DNA of 64,000 nucleotides from an uncultured Gammaproteobacteria bacterium (GCA_937967995.1 CALBTB010000005.1:186001-250000), one strand, 5' to 3'; shown: positions 39,468-48,037, counted from the first letter of the stretch. Made by a program: numbers and translations. The notes: generated by a model from the sequence alone, not told the origin.

Positions 39468-39653
39468 ATGAACGTAACAAACCGACTGAAGCGGCCTATG
39501 TTCGGTGTGGTGGCAGTGCTGGGCGCGGTAGTACTGTTATCCGGGTGTCATCGCTGGCATTATCACGGTCATCATCATGGTCACCACGGGCATCATGGCC
39601 ATGGCGGACATCACTACAAGCACAATCTCTTAAAACATGGTTATCACGATTAA
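39468..39653 (+). CDS. Small histidine-rich lipoprotein
   Basis: A 61-residue product with a lipoprotein signal (VVAVLGAVVLLSGC; lipobox LSGC) and a mature part of about 34 residues, 14 of them His, in HHHGHHGHHGHGGHH. It should bind divalent metals (Zn, Ni, Cu or Co) at the periplasmic face of the membrane. The ribosome site AGGAG is masked by a hairpin. It ends in a four-base overlap with the convergent GMC gene. Confidence 0.82.
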   Translation: MNVTNRLKRPMFGVVAVLGAVVLLSGCHRWHYHGHHHGHHGHHGHGGHHYKHNLLKHGYHD

Positions 39654-41341
39654 AGCTGTTTCTGAATGATGTTGGCGACGCGAAAGGCATTGGCATAAAT
39701 TGTCCAGGTGTAGGGTACACTGCCACCGGTGGGCATCCACGATCCATCACTGACAAACACATTTTCGGCGCCATGAATGCGGCACTCCGCATCCAGCACG
39801 GATGTTGCGGGATCATGACCAAACCGGCAGCCGCCGGCCTGTAGATTGGGTGGGGGTGAACCGCTGACACTGCCGCGTACATGCTTTGCGCCCATGTTAG
39901 TGAGTATTTGCTTGCAGTGCTTTTCAATATAACGGCCAACAACCAGATCGTGATCATGATAGCCAACGCGTAATTTACCGACGGGAATGTTCCACTTGTC
40001 TTTCACATTCGAATCAAGTGAAACAAAGCAATCATCGTTTGGCAGCCAGTCACAGAAGATTTCATAGCGTAGCGTCTGCGACGAGGTAAACGCCTCGTGA
40101 AGTTTTCGTTTTAACGCGGATCCCCAGACCAGCTTGTCGTCATCATCCCACTTGACATTGTTGGCGCGGCGTATGGCGTTGGGATGTTGTAACAGTAAAT
40201 CGACCGTCCCGCCCTTGATGCGACCCAGCGTTTTATCTTCAATGACATACCAGTCCTGCAGGCCACGGTTAACAAACGGACCGCGGGTTTTGAGTTGTGA
40301 AGCCAGCTCCTCAGTCATGTCATGATAAATAAAATCACCACTACCGGATCCGCCGGCCGAGAACAGCATGTTTTTCCCAACCTGGCCGCTATTGTTACCC
40401 AAACCATTTGCATGAGCAGGTCCACTGGATAAAAGCAGTAAACGTGCTGTCTCCATGGCCTGGCAGGCCACAACAAATATTTTTGCCGACACACGCCGTG
40501 TTTGATTGTCCTTATCAATGTATTGTGCATGCGTCACACGACCACGATTGTTGCTGATTAAACGGTTTACCTTGCAGTTGGCTTTAATCGTACAGCGACC
40601 ACTGGCGAGGGCATCATTCAACAAGGCTTCACGGCTGCTGCCCTTGGCGCCACTGGCGCAACCGTAACTGCCACAAAAACCGGAATACTCGCAGGCACGG
40701 CGTTGTGTATTGAGTGGCCGCGACAAAATCGCGCGCGGTGTGCGCAAGGCATGTAACTGCATGTCACGACAGGTCTGATCAATAAGGCGCGTGATAGGAT
40801 GCTCCAGTGTCGGCGGATAGGGAAAATCCGCGCTGGAGCGGGGTTCCTGCATCGGATGTGACTGCACCTGTCCGGAGATACCGACAATCTGTTCGACCAG
40901 CGTGTAATATGGTTCAAGATCGTCATAACTGATCGGCCAGTCAACAATGTTGGCGCCGTCGATGGGACCAAACTCGGATAGTAAACGAAAATCCTGTGGT
41001 TTAAGTCGATAGAAAAAACCGCTCATCAGGTTGGACGAACCACCCACCATGTTGCCGTTCCAGAAATCCCAGCCGGACTCCTGCGTGGATTCGCTTTGCC
41101 ATTTATAATTCCCATTAGCGTCTGTGCCGTCGTAGTCTTCGATGACGTGTTGTTCGTTTTTCAGATTCGGTGTGTAGACACTGCGCCGGCAACAGGCCAG
41201 TTCATCTTTATAAAAGTCTGACTGTTTCAGGTGCGGACCTTTTTCCAGTACCACCACATCATAACCGGCCAGACTTAACTGGCGCGCGACCGGTCCGCCA
41301 CCTGCACCACTGCCAATAATGCAGACATCAAACTCCTTCAC
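39650..41341 (-). CDS. GMC-family FAD oxidoreductase
   Basis: GMC enzymes oxidise alcohols, sugars or sterols. The 563-residue protein starts with the FAD dinucleotide motif CIIGSGAGGGPVARQLS and has the GMC features VVGGSSNLMSGFF, the C-terminal FAD/active-site segment GCRFGHDPATSVLD and MPTGGSVPYTWTIYANAFRVANII. It has no Tat or Sec signal, so export, if any, must come from the partner subunit. It is overlapped at its start by a Tat-signal subunit, as in membrane gluconate/sorbitol-type dehydrogenases. No cytochrome c subunit is in the operon. Substrate unknown. Confidence 0.85.
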   Translation of the reverse strand: MKEFDVCIIGSGAGGGPVARQLSLAGYDVVVLEKGPHLKQSDFYKDELACCRRSVYTPNLKNEQHVIEDYDGTDANGNYKWQSESTQESGWDFWNGNMVGGSSNLMSGFFYRLKPQDFRLLSEFGPIDGANIVDWPISYDDLEPYYTLVEQIVGISGQVQSHPMQEPRSSADFPYPPTLEHPITRLIDQTCRDMQLHALRTPRAILSRPLNTQRRACEYSGFCGSYGCASGAKGSSREALLNDALASGRCTIKANCKVNRLISNNRGRVTHAQYIDKDNQTRRVSAKIFVVACQAMETARLLLLSSGPAHANGLGNNSGQVGKNMLFSAGGSGSGDFIYHDMTEELASQLKTRGPFVNRGLQDWYVIEDKTLGRIKGGTVDLLLQHPNAIRRANNVKWDDDDKLVWGSALKRKLHEAFTSSQTLRYEIFCDWLPNDDCFVSLDSNVKDKWNIPVGKLRVGYHDHDLVVGRYIEKHCKQILTNMGAKHVRGSVSGSPPPNLQAGGCRFGHDPATSVLDAECRIHGAENVFVSDGSWMPTGGSVPYTWTIYANAFRVANIIQKQL

Positions 41342-41967
41342 AACAGCCTCGTATAAATTTTATTTTTGGGGGGCGAAGGAAAGCCGGGCTGATGTTCAAG
41401 CCAGCGCCAGCCGATCCCATCGGGATTGGCACCATAGGCCGGATCACTGAGCAGGGCTTCAAAGATATAGAGCAACAGGGTCGACAACCAGCGCTCTCCG
41501 GCACGGCTTTGGCTAATCTGTTTTAACAATGCGTCCTGTTGCGTGACATTAACTAATATAAAAGGTTTTTGATGGGTCTGTTGCGACAGGTCGTTGAGCC
41601 AGTTTATGCCGTTAAGAATAAACTCCCGATCGGCCGCTTCGGTATCCGGTGCCTCAAGCACAAACTTCAAATAGAGTGCCGCATGAATATCCATTGCCGA
41701 CGGGCCATTGCCGTCATCGGGAAATAAAATCTGTTGTACGGTGGCAAAGGTTTTCCACGGTTCCTGTTGAATTAATGATTGCTGATCAAGCTCAGGATCC
41801 TTTGAGCAGGCGCTGAGCTGTATCAGGCCGGGCAGCAGGCTCAGTGTAGCGGCGGCCTTGAGTGTATTGGCCAGAAAACTGCGTCGCTCCAGTGACAGAT
41901 CGAGCGCCGCGTGTTGCTTTGCACTCAAACTATTATCCCATTGCCGCAGCAGTTTATGCATGACCAA
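41338..41967 (-). CDS. Gluconate 2-dehydrogenase subunit 3-like Tat lipoprotein
   Basis: The 209-residue protein carries a Tat signal ERRSFLANTLKAAATLSLL (R28, R29) ending in LSAC with C54, so it should be a Tat-exported lipoprotein. The mature part (LNDL, GINWLNDLSQQTHQKPF, AGERWLSTLLLYIFEALLSDPAYGANPDGIGWRWLEHQPGFP) is typical of the small third subunit of gluconate 2-dehydrogenase-like complexes. It probably carries or anchors the GMC flavoprotein at the periplasmic face by hitch-hiking. It overlaps both neighbours. Confidence 0.85.
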   Translation of the reverse strand: MVMHKLLRQWDNSLSAKQHAALDLSLERRSFLANTLKAAATLSLLPGLIQLSACSKDPELDQQSLIQQEPWKTFATVQQILFPDDGNGPSAMDIHAALYLKFVLEAPDTEAADREFILNGINWLNDLSQQTHQKPFILVNVTQQDALLKQISQSRAGERWLSTLLLYIFEALLSDPAYGANPDGIGWRWLEHQPGFPSPPKNKIYTRLL

Positions 41968-43351
41968 ACAGGTGCCTGTCCTTGATCAACGAAGCGACTT
42001 TGGCCGGTAATTTGTTTTCCCAGCCGGTTTTGTTGTTTTGTATATCCGCCAGCACTTCATGCGAATAGATATTCAGGTAATCATGGTTGATGGAATTTAG
42101 TGGCCGCAGGTTACGGTTTTCGATCAGGTGTTGATACAGGTGTTGCAAATTTTCTGGTACATCGAGATTTTTTAAGTTAACGACGTTGTTAGTATCCGGA
42201 TCGAGTGCCGGCGAGGCATACAGGCATAAATCATTTTTAAACAGGCGTCCGAAAGATTCCAGTATGCCGCCTGGCAGATCTTCATAATATTTTTCATTGA
42301 ATATTTCCCGCACCGACAATGCACCCATCGCCAGCGCAATCGGCATGGTGGTATAGCGAAACAGATACTGGGCAAGTCGGTAATATTCACCATAATTCGA
42401 AATCAGGACATGCTTGTCCATCGCGCACAGCAGTTCAGCGCGATCGAGAAAATCGGTCACATCGATATCCTGTCCGTTAATGAGATTGTTGAGTGTCATT
42501 TCCGAGATGACCACCAGTTCGTCATCGCCCAAACCCGTGTCCTGTTTAAAGGCATCACGCGCACAGTCCAGCAGGTTGATGGTGAAGTTGGTGGGTGGGC
42601 GAAACCGGCTGCGCTCGACAATCACGGCTTTTTTCCATAACTGTTCGGCAACCTGCACGATCTTGCCATCGGCGGTAAACATGGCCGCATCACTCATGCC
42701 TTTTTCCACCAGCCGTAACGCCATCAAGCGATTATCCACTTTTTCAAAGGCCGGACCGGAAAAGTCAATCATGTCGATTTCACATAACTCGCGGTATATG
42801 CCGTCCAACAGTGACAGCAACAGCGTTTCCGGATCGTTATATAAAAGGCTTGCGCCATAAATCAGGTTTACACCGAGAATACCCAGCGTCTCCTGATCCT
42901 GCAGGTTTTTCTGGCCATGCAGGTTTACATGCAAATCGATTTGTGAAAAAGCTTCGCGGGGTTGTGTCTGAAAACGAATACCGAGCCAGCCGTGACCGTC
43001 GGTCTTGTGTGAATAGCTGCGCGCGGCGACGGTATTGGCAAAGGCAAAGAAGCGCGATTCACTGCCGCGCTTGGTATCAAGACGTTCCAGAATAAGCCGG
43101 TATTCGTGATCCAGCATGGCGTGCAGGCGTTCGCGGCACACATAGCGCGGGCTACTGCCATAGATAGCATCGGAAAAGGTCATGTCATAGGCGGAGATGG
43201 TTTTGGCGATGGTCCCGGCCGCGCCACCGGCGCGAAAAAACCAGCGTGCCGTTTCCTGTCCGGCACCGATCTCGGCAATGGAGCCGTAAACGCCCTTTTC
43301 AAGATTAATGGCCTGCGCTTTGGGCAGGGTATCGCGGTGTCGGTCAGCCAT
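41954..43351 (-). CDS. Conserved large soluble protein of unknown function
   Basis: The 465-residue product has no signal peptide. It begins with a motif-rich segment: YGSIAEIGAGQETARWFFRAGGAAGTIAKTISAYDMTFSDAIYG, RYVCRERLHAMLDHEY, FFAFANTVAARSYSHK. The later part has MTLNNLINGQDIDVTDFLDRAELLCAMDKHVLISNYGEYYRLAQYL. The AEIGAGQE and ARSY segments look like a conserved family that I know only as uncharacterised, sometimes mislabelled as TonB-related. It overlaps the Tat subunit by 14 bases, so it leads this three-gene operon, and may supply a metabolic enzyme feeding the dehydrogenase. Confidence 0.7.
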   Translation of the reverse strand: MADRHRDTLPKAQAINLEKGVYGSIAEIGAGQETARWFFRAGGAAGTIAKTISAYDMTFSDAIYGSSPRYVCRERLHAMLDHEYRLILERLDTKRGSESRFFAFANTVAARSYSHKTDGHGWLGIRFQTQPREAFSQIDLHVNLHGQKNLQDQETLGILGVNLIYGASLLYNDPETLLLSLLDGIYRELCEIDMIDFSGPAFEKVDNRLMALRLVEKGMSDAAMFTADGKIVQVAEQLWKKAVIVERSRFRPPTNFTINLLDCARDAFKQDTGLGDDELVVISEMTLNNLINGQDIDVTDFLDRAELLCAMDKHVLISNYGEYYRLAQYLFRYTTMPIALAMGALSVREIFNEKYYEDLPGGILESFGRLFKNDLCLYASPALDPDTNNVVNLKNLDVPENLQHLYQHLIENRNLRPLNSINHDYLNIYSHEVLADIQNNKTGWENKLPAKVASLIKDRHLFGHA

Positions 43352-43486
43352 GAATTCACATTCTCCTTACACAATAGAGTAGACCACACGACAGCGTGAA
43401 CATTTCACCCCTGCCCCAGGGTCTGGCTTATGGTATAGTAGTTCATTTAGCGCGGTACGAAAGAATCTGAAAAATGGGTAAGCCAA

Positions 43487-43876
43487 ATGAGTGAGACAAC
43501 CAACGAAATCAGCATGGACGCCTCGTCGCTGTACAGGGAAGAGATGTATACCGACCGTAAGATGGGCACGATACGTATTCTGACCCCGGTCAAGGACGAT
43601 GGCAGCCAGGATGATGCGCGGGATGTGATTTACGTTGGCCAGGCACAATTGATGACACCCATGGGCGCCCTGCCGCTGGCGTTTGAAATCGAGGCCGGCT
43701 CACTGGCCGATGCCGTGCAGAAGTTTCCCCAGGAAGCGAAGCAGGCGGTTGAAAAGACCATGGAAGAACTCAAGGAATTGCGTCGCCAGCAGGCATCCTC
43801 AATCGTTATTCCGGAAGCAGGTGGCGGTGGCGGAATGCCCGGCGCCGGTGGTGGCGGCAAGATTCAGATGCCGTGA
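43487..43876 (+). CDS. Cytoplasmic protein with Gly-rich tail, function unknown
   Basis: The 129-residue product reads MSETTNEISMDASSLYREEMYTDRKMGTIRILTPVKDDGS, then VIYVGQAQLMTPMGALPLAFEIEAGSLADAVQKFPQEAKQAVEKTMEELKELRRQ. It ends in a Gly-rich tail (GGGGGMPGAGGGG). It has no signal. Similar proteins are annotated as conserved cytoplasmic proteins without function. The 3' end overlaps modC by 13 bases, tail to tail. Confidence 0.75.
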   Translation: MSETTNEISMDASSLYREEMYTDRKMGTIRILTPVKDDGSQDDARDVIYVGQAQLMTPMGALPLAFEIEAGSLADAVQKFPQEAKQAVEKTMEELKELRRQQASSIVIPEAGGGGGMPGAGGGGKIQMP

Positions 43877-44934
43877 AGTAAGGCGACACTTTTCGCCTGG
43901 GCAAACACGGCTTTACCCGGCGTAATGTTCAGGACACTGGCGGATTTACGCGTAATACGCGCCAGCATCGGCACGCCCCCGACCAGCAGTCGCACCGTGA
44001 CCTGCGCTCCCCCTTCATCACTGATGGTTTCCACCTCAGCGGCAAAGATATTCAGAATACTGGTGTCGCGCTGGTGCTGTAATGTCAGGCTGACATCGCG
44101 TGCCGCCACACGCACCCTCACGTTGACACCAATCGATAACGGTTTATAGGGCACACTGAAACGACCGCCGGGAAAATCCACGTAGGTGAGATTGAATTGC
44201 TCATCATGTTCCGCCACGACGGCATCGATCAACGCCTCTGCATCCTGAGCATGTGCGAGTGGTAAATCCAGACGAGTCAGCAGTTCATGGACATCACCAC
44301 TGGCCTGTATGCGACCATTGGCAAGCATCAGCATATGGTCAGCGACCTGTGCGACTTCGTCAGTTGAATGGCTGACATAAATAACAGGAATCGACAGTTC
44401 GTGTTGTAAGGCATCGAGGCACGGTAAAATTTCCTGTTTACGTTGCTGATCGAGCGAGGCCAGTGGCTCATCCATTAATAACAGTTGCGGGCTGACTGCC
44501 AAGGCACGGGCAATTGCGACCCGCTGCCGTTCACCACCGGACAGGGTATCCGGCTTACGTGTTAACAGTTTATCCAGATCAAGTAAGGTAATGAGACGCT
44601 CGAGTGAAACGTTGCGTTGTTCAGGTGCAATTCGTTTAAAACCATATTCGATATTGCCGCGTACATCCAGGTGCGAAAACAGACTGGCTTCCTGAAACAC
44701 AAATCCCACTGGACGCTGATGAGTGGGTAAAAAAGTTTGCTCATCCTGCCACACGTCACCGTTGATGGTGAGCCTGCCGCCGGCATGTTGATCCAGCCCG
44801 GCAATCGCGCGCAGTAAGGTGGTTTTACCACAACCGGATGGACCAAACACCGCGGTAATACCCTGTGTTGGTATTTGTGCCTGTACGTCCAGTAAAAAAC
44901 CGTGCCGTTGAATGGTAAAAGATGCGTCGATCAT
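43864..44934 (-). CDS. modC: Molybdate ABC transporter ATPase
   Basis: ModC powers molybdate uptake through ModB. The 356-residue protein has Walker A GPSGCGKTTLLRAI (about 31-44), the signature LSGGERQRVAIARAL, Walker B LLLMDEPLASLD and the switch YVSHSTDEV. A C-terminal TOBE-type molybdate-binding domain begins near 285 (GVNVRVRVAARDVSLTL). It is the last gene of mod on the minus strand and overlaps modB by four bases. Confidence 0.94.
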   Translation of the reverse strand: MIDASFTIQRHGFLLDVQAQIPTQGITAVFGPSGCGKTTLLRAIAGLDQHAGGRLTINGDVWQDEQTFLPTHQRPVGFVFQEASLFSHLDVRGNIEYGFKRIAPEQRNVSLERLITLLDLDKLLTRKPDTLSGGERQRVAIARALAVSPQLLLMDEPLASLDQQRKQEILPCLDALQHELSIPVIYVSHSTDEVAQVADHMLMLANGRIQASGDVHELLTRLDLPLAHAQDAEALIDAVVAEHDEQFNLTYVDFPGGRFSVPYKPLSIGVNVRVRVAARDVSLTLQHQRDTSILNIFAAEVETISDEGGAQVTVRLLVGGVPMLARITRKSASVLNITPGKAVFAQAKSVALLHGI

Positions 44935-45611
44935 GTCACCATCAACCTGCTGCGTCGGTTGAACGCATAAACCGCGATCAATAATAAAAACGATAACAGT
45001 AACAACAAACCGGATAACCAGTGGGCATGGGTGTATCCCAGGCTTTCGACATGATCATAAATCGCAATCGAGACGACACGGGTTTCACCGGGAATGTTAC
45101 CGCCAATCATCAGTACCACGCCGAACTCGCCGACGGTGTGTGCAAAACCCAGTATCGCCGCAGTAAAGAAGCCGGGTCGCGCCATGGGCATCACCACGCT
45201 GATAAACCGATCCAGTGGTGAAGCACGCAATGTCGCCGCCACATCAAGCGGACGTTGTCCTAGTGCGGCAAAGGCATTTTGTAACGGTTGCACGACAAAG
45301 GGCATGGAATAAAACACCGAACCAATCACCAGGCCGGTAAAGGTAAACGCCAGTGGCCGGCCGCCCAGTGTTTCAGATAACTGACCCAGAAAACCGTTAG
45401 GTCCTAGTGCAATCAGTAAATAAAAGCCCAGCACAGTGGGCGGCAGAACCAGTGGCAGTGCGATCACCGCTTCAAGTAAAAACTTGAAACGCCAGCGGGA
45501 ACGCGCCAGCCACCAGGCAAGTGGCGTACCCACCAGCAACAGAATAAACGTGGAAACCAGTGCCAGTTTCAGAGTGACGGCGAGCGCCGTTAAATCCGCA
45601 TCGTTAAGCAT
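44931..45611 (-). CDS. modB: Molybdate ABC transporter permease
   Basis: ModB is the membrane channel for molybdate. The 226-residue protein has five to six helices and the binding-protein-dependent permease signature DVAATLRASPLDRFISVVMPMARPGFFTAAILGFAHTVGEFGVVLMIGG, including the EAA-like loop that contacts ModC. It follows modA with a one-base overlap. Confidence 0.94.
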   Translation of the reverse strand: MLNDADLTALAVTLKLALVSTFILLLVGTPLAWWLARSRWRFKFLLEAVIALPLVLPPTVLGFYLLIALGPNGFLGQLSETLGGRPLAFTFTGLVIGSVFYSMPFVVQPLQNAFAALGQRPLDVAATLRASPLDRFISVVMPMARPGFFTAAILGFAHTVGEFGVVLMIGGNIPGETRVVSIAIYDHVESLGYTHAHWLSGLLLLLSFLLLIAVYAFNRRSRLMVT

Positions 45612-46354
45612 TACGGGGTATCGTAGCCGTAGTCACGAATCATGTTCAATGCCGCTGCCCCTTTCATAAAGCCAACAAAGTCACGTGCTGCTTGGCTGTC
45701 TTTTAACAGCACCGCCTGTTGTTCGATGTCGGTATAGAAATCACGAGGTACCAGCCAGTAGGAACCGGTCAATGGTTTACCGGGTTGTCGAATCTGTGCA
45801 TAGGCCACAAATCCCAGTTGTGCGTTACCACTCTGAACATACTGAAATGCCTGGTTGATATTTTCACCGCGTACCAGACTAGGCATCACTGTGTCCCATA
45901 ATTGTAGTCGTTGCAGAACCTGTTGCGCGGCGTAGCCGTAGGGTGCCAGGCGTGGATTGGCGATGGCCAGAAAACGATAGCGATCCGTACTTAACACCCG
46001 CCCTTCTTGATCCACGAAATCGGCATGCGGGCTCCATAACACCAGTTTGCCGATGGCATAGGTAAATCGCGAACCGGGTTGTGCGATTCCTTCCTGTTCC
46101 AGTAACAGGGGGCGCGCTGCATCGGCTGCAAAGAAAATATCAAACGGTGCGCCGTGTTTGATCTGGGCATAATGTTTTCCGGTCGAGCCGGTGCTCATGA
46201 CCACCCGATGCGGTGAAACGGTTTGATAATGATTTATCAGGCCGGTCATGGTGCTGGCAAAATTACTTGCCACGGCTATGCGAATTTCATCCGCCTGTAA
46301 CGAACTGCTCGCCAGCAGCCATAGCAGACAACAGACGAAAGTAATTCGATTCAT
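45611..46354 (-). CDS. modA: Molybdate-binding periplasmic protein
   Basis: ModA captures molybdate (or tungstate) and delivers it to ModB. The 247-residue protein has a Sec signal (cleavage near LQA-DEI) and the family motifs IRIAVASNFASTMTGLI, VVMSTGSTGKHYAQI, GAPFDIFFAADAARPLLLEQEG and RFLAIANPRLAPYGYAA. A nearly identical arrangement of oxyanion ligands is expected at S39-like and S-T-G positions. It follows a small membrane protein that overlaps its start by four bases. Confidence 0.94.
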   Translation of the reverse strand: MNRITFVCCLLWLLASSSLQADEIRIAVASNFASTMTGLINHYQTVSPHRVVMSTGSTGKHYAQIKHGAPFDIFFAADAARPLLLEQEGIAQPGSRFTYAIGKLVLWSPHADFVDQEGRVLSTDRYRFLAIANPRLAPYGYAAQQVLQRLQLWDTVMPSLVRGENINQAFQYVQSGNAQLGFVAYAQIRQPGKPLTGSYWLVPRDFYTDIEQQAVLLKDSQAARDFVGFMKGAAALNMIRDYGYDTP

Positions 46355-46563
46355 TTAATAAAAATCTGGTAGACAAGGTAGGCCACACTGGCCAGTGCCA
46401 GACCTGCACCCCACACCACCAGCCAGTACTGTTTAGCTCGAAGCCCGGCGACCACAAAGCCGATACCTGCAATCAGCCCAAACACCACGGCCCCGGTTTG
46501 CAGGTTTTCAGTCAGGTGATCACCACCGGTCTCCGGGGTTTCGCCAATGCGATAGCGCGCCAT
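46351..46563 (-). CDS. Small membrane protein preceding modA
   Basis: A 70-residue protein with two hydrophobic helices (GAVVFGLIAGIGFVVAG and LVVWGAGLALASVAYLVYQIF) separated by a short loop LRAKQYW. The N-terminus is polar and probably cytoplasmic. It overlaps modA through an ATGA junction, so it is part of the molybdate operon. I know no function; it could modify transporter assembly or be a passenger. Confidence 0.7.
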   Translation of the reverse strand: MARYRIGETPETGGDHLTENLQTGAVVFGLIAGIGFVVAGLRAKQYWLVVWGAGLALASVAYLVYQIFIK

Positions 46564-46658
46564 GTCCGTACTCCTTATCTCGCCGGGTTATCAGAAGGTA
46601 TGGCCGCGCCTAGTGTAAGGCCAGCCCGCCAAATAACCAACCGGACAGGGCTTGCATT

Positions 46659-46676
46659 TAGTTCTAGTTAGTACTA
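46659..46676. promoter_or_regulatory. MarR operator upstream of marR
   Basis: TAGTTCTAGTTAGTACTA matches the perfect palindrome upstream of the doxX gene in 16 of 18 positions. It ends six bases before the first marR ATG, over the likely -10 (TATATT), so autoregulation is expected. Confidence 0.65.
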
Positions 46677-46681
46677 TATTC

Positions 46682-47131
46682 ATGCCCATGATTACGGCAA
46701 AGAATGCGGCAAAGCAGGCCTATATGCCCGTGTTACGTGAGCTGGTGCGGACCTACCAGGCCTTTGCCAGTTATGACGCGGCAGGCTATCAGGGTACCGG
46801 CCTGACCGTACCCCAGGCGGATGTCATCTTTACCCTGGGTAACACGGATGGCCTCAACTTTCGGGAAATTGGCGAACTGACGCTGATTACCAAAGGCACG
46901 CTGACCGGTGTTGTCGACCGGCTGGAAGGCAAGGGACTGGTCAAGCGTTGTAGTGATCCGCGTGATGGCCGGGGTACGGTGGTGCGGTTAACACGCAAGG
47001 GCGAGCAGCTTTTTGAATCATTGTTTCCGGCCCAGGTGAAATACATCAAGCAGCGTTTTGATCGCCTGAGTCGCAAGGAACTGGAAGAAGTCCATACCGC
47101 ACTGAAAAAATTGCACGCGATTTTTCTGTAA
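46682..47131 (+). CDS. MarR-family regulator
   Basis: The 149-residue regulator has the MarR winged helix (LNFREIGELTLITKGTLTGVVDRLEGKGLVKRC) with the DPRDGRG wing and LTRKGEQLFESL. A single Cys lies just before the wing, a place where some MarR proteins sense oxidants or quinones, although nothing shows that here. ATG 46682 lies close to the predicted promoter; ATG 46688 or 46724 are possible starts. It sits just upstream of a DoxX gene on the same strand and probably controls both promoters through shared palindromes. Confidence 0.85.
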   Translation: MPMITAKNAAKQAYMPVLRELVRTYQAFASYDAAGYQGTGLTVPQADVIFTLGNTDGLNFREIGELTLITKGTLTGVVDRLEGKGLVKRCSDPRDGRGTVVRLTRKGEQLFESLFPAQVKYIKQRFDRLSRKELEEVHTALKKLHAIFL

Positions 47132-47147
47132 TATTTTTTTGAACAAA

Positions 47148-47165
47148 TAGTACTAATTAGTACTA
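47148..47165. promoter_or_regulatory. Perfect palindromic MarR operator upstream of doxX
   Basis: TAGTACTAATTAGTACTA is an 18-base perfect palindrome, made of overlapping TAGTACTA half-sites. It lies directly before the AAGGAG ribosome site of the DoxX gene, overlapping the likely promoter (TTGAAC at 47139-47144 as -35). Confidence 0.72.
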
Positions 47166-47177
47166 AAGGAGATGAAA

Positions 47178-47597
47178 ATGCAAGCCAGAAACATAGAGTT
47201 ATCAATTCTGATATTACGTGTGTCACTGGGCGTGATGTTTGTGGCCCATGGTTTATTGAAGTTTGTCGTGTTTACCCTGCCCGGTACCGCCAGCTTTTTC
47301 AGCCAGGTGGGATTCCCCGGCTGGATGGCTTACCCGGTCGCGTGGTTTGAACTTCTGGGTGGCGTGTTGTTGATTGCCGGTGTTTACAGTCGCTATGTGG
47401 CAATGGTCGGTATTCCGATTTTACTGGGCGCCCTGTTTACCCACTGGGCTAATGGCTGGGTATTCAGTAATACGAATGGCGGCTGGGAATATCCGCTGTT
47501 TTTAATTGTTGTTTCTGTGGTTGTCGCGTTGCTGGGTGATGGCGCCTATTCAGCTCGTGCAGTGACTTCCCGTAATCGCGTTGTATCCAGTACCTGA
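47178..47597 (+). CDS. DoxX-family membrane protein
   Basis: The 139-residue protein has four hydrophobic segments and the DoxX pattern ILRVSLGVMFVAHGLLKF, GFPGWMAYPVAWFELLGGVLLIAGVYSRYVA, GWVFSNTNGGWEYPLFLIVVSVVVALLGDGAYS. DoxX-type proteins are small membrane proteins linked to oxidative or quinone stress and sometimes to quinone reduction. ATG 47178 has AAAGGAG at the right distance; ATG 47172 is too near it. It is adjacent to and probably repressed by the upstream MarR protein, resembling the known MarR-type control of DoxX genes. Confidence 0.85.
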   Translation: MQARNIELSILILRVSLGVMFVAHGLLKFVVFTLPGTASFFSQVGFPGWMAYPVAWFELLGGVLLIAGVYSRYVAMVGIPILLGALFTHWANGWVFSNTNGGWEYPLFLIVVSVVVALLGDGAYSARAVTSRNRVVSST

Positions 47598-47601
47598 ACG
47601 C

Positions 47602-47626
47602 ATTGCCCCGCCAAAGGCGGGGCAAT
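47602..47626 (+). terminator. Terminator after doxX
   Basis: An 11-base-pair perfect GC-rich stem (ATTGCCCCGCC / GGCGGGGCAAT) with an AAA loop is followed by TTTTACC. It begins four bases after the doxX stop and separates it from the convergent psiF-like gene. Confidence 0.88.
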
Positions 47627-47647
47627 TTTACCTTAAAAGCCGGTCAA

Positions 47648-47857
47648 TTACTGCTTGGCCGCTTTGTGCTTGGCTTTGCAATCCTTCATAAATTTTGTCT
47701 GGTCGGCTTTTGTTTTAAATTTATGTTGTTTGGCTTCTTCCTTGCAGCTCATTTTCTTACCACTGGCCGGAGCTTCCTCAGCGGCATTGACCAACATCGG
47801 TGATGCCAGCAATGATAAGCATGAGGCCAGTAATACGGTTTGTGTGATACGTTTCAT
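47648..47857 (-). CDS. PsiF-like small exported protein
   Basis: The 69-residue product has a signal peptide (MKRITQTVLLASCLSLLASPMLVNA) and a mature part carrying one PsiF-type repeat, MSCKEEAKQHKFKTKADQTKFMKDCKAKHK, with the spaced cysteines. PsiF proteins of E. coli are phosphate-starvation induced with unknown role. It is monocistronic and no Pho box was found. Confidence 0.82.
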   Translation of the reverse strand: MKRITQTVLLASCLSLLASPMLVNAAEEAPASGKKMSCKEEAKQHKFKTKADQTKFMKDCKAKHKAAKQ

Positions 47858-48037
47858 TTTCTTTTATGACTCCATAGTAACCTGGTAAATGCCCAGTACC
47901 ATTTAGCTAAGCATATTTTCGACTATGTCATGACGAATAAATTCGCTGGTGATAATGCAAAATATCGATGCATTGCGGATTGACTCGTGTGTATGGTGCG
48001 GTACAGTCGAGTCGTAGTCTCAGAAAAGGAGATCAGC

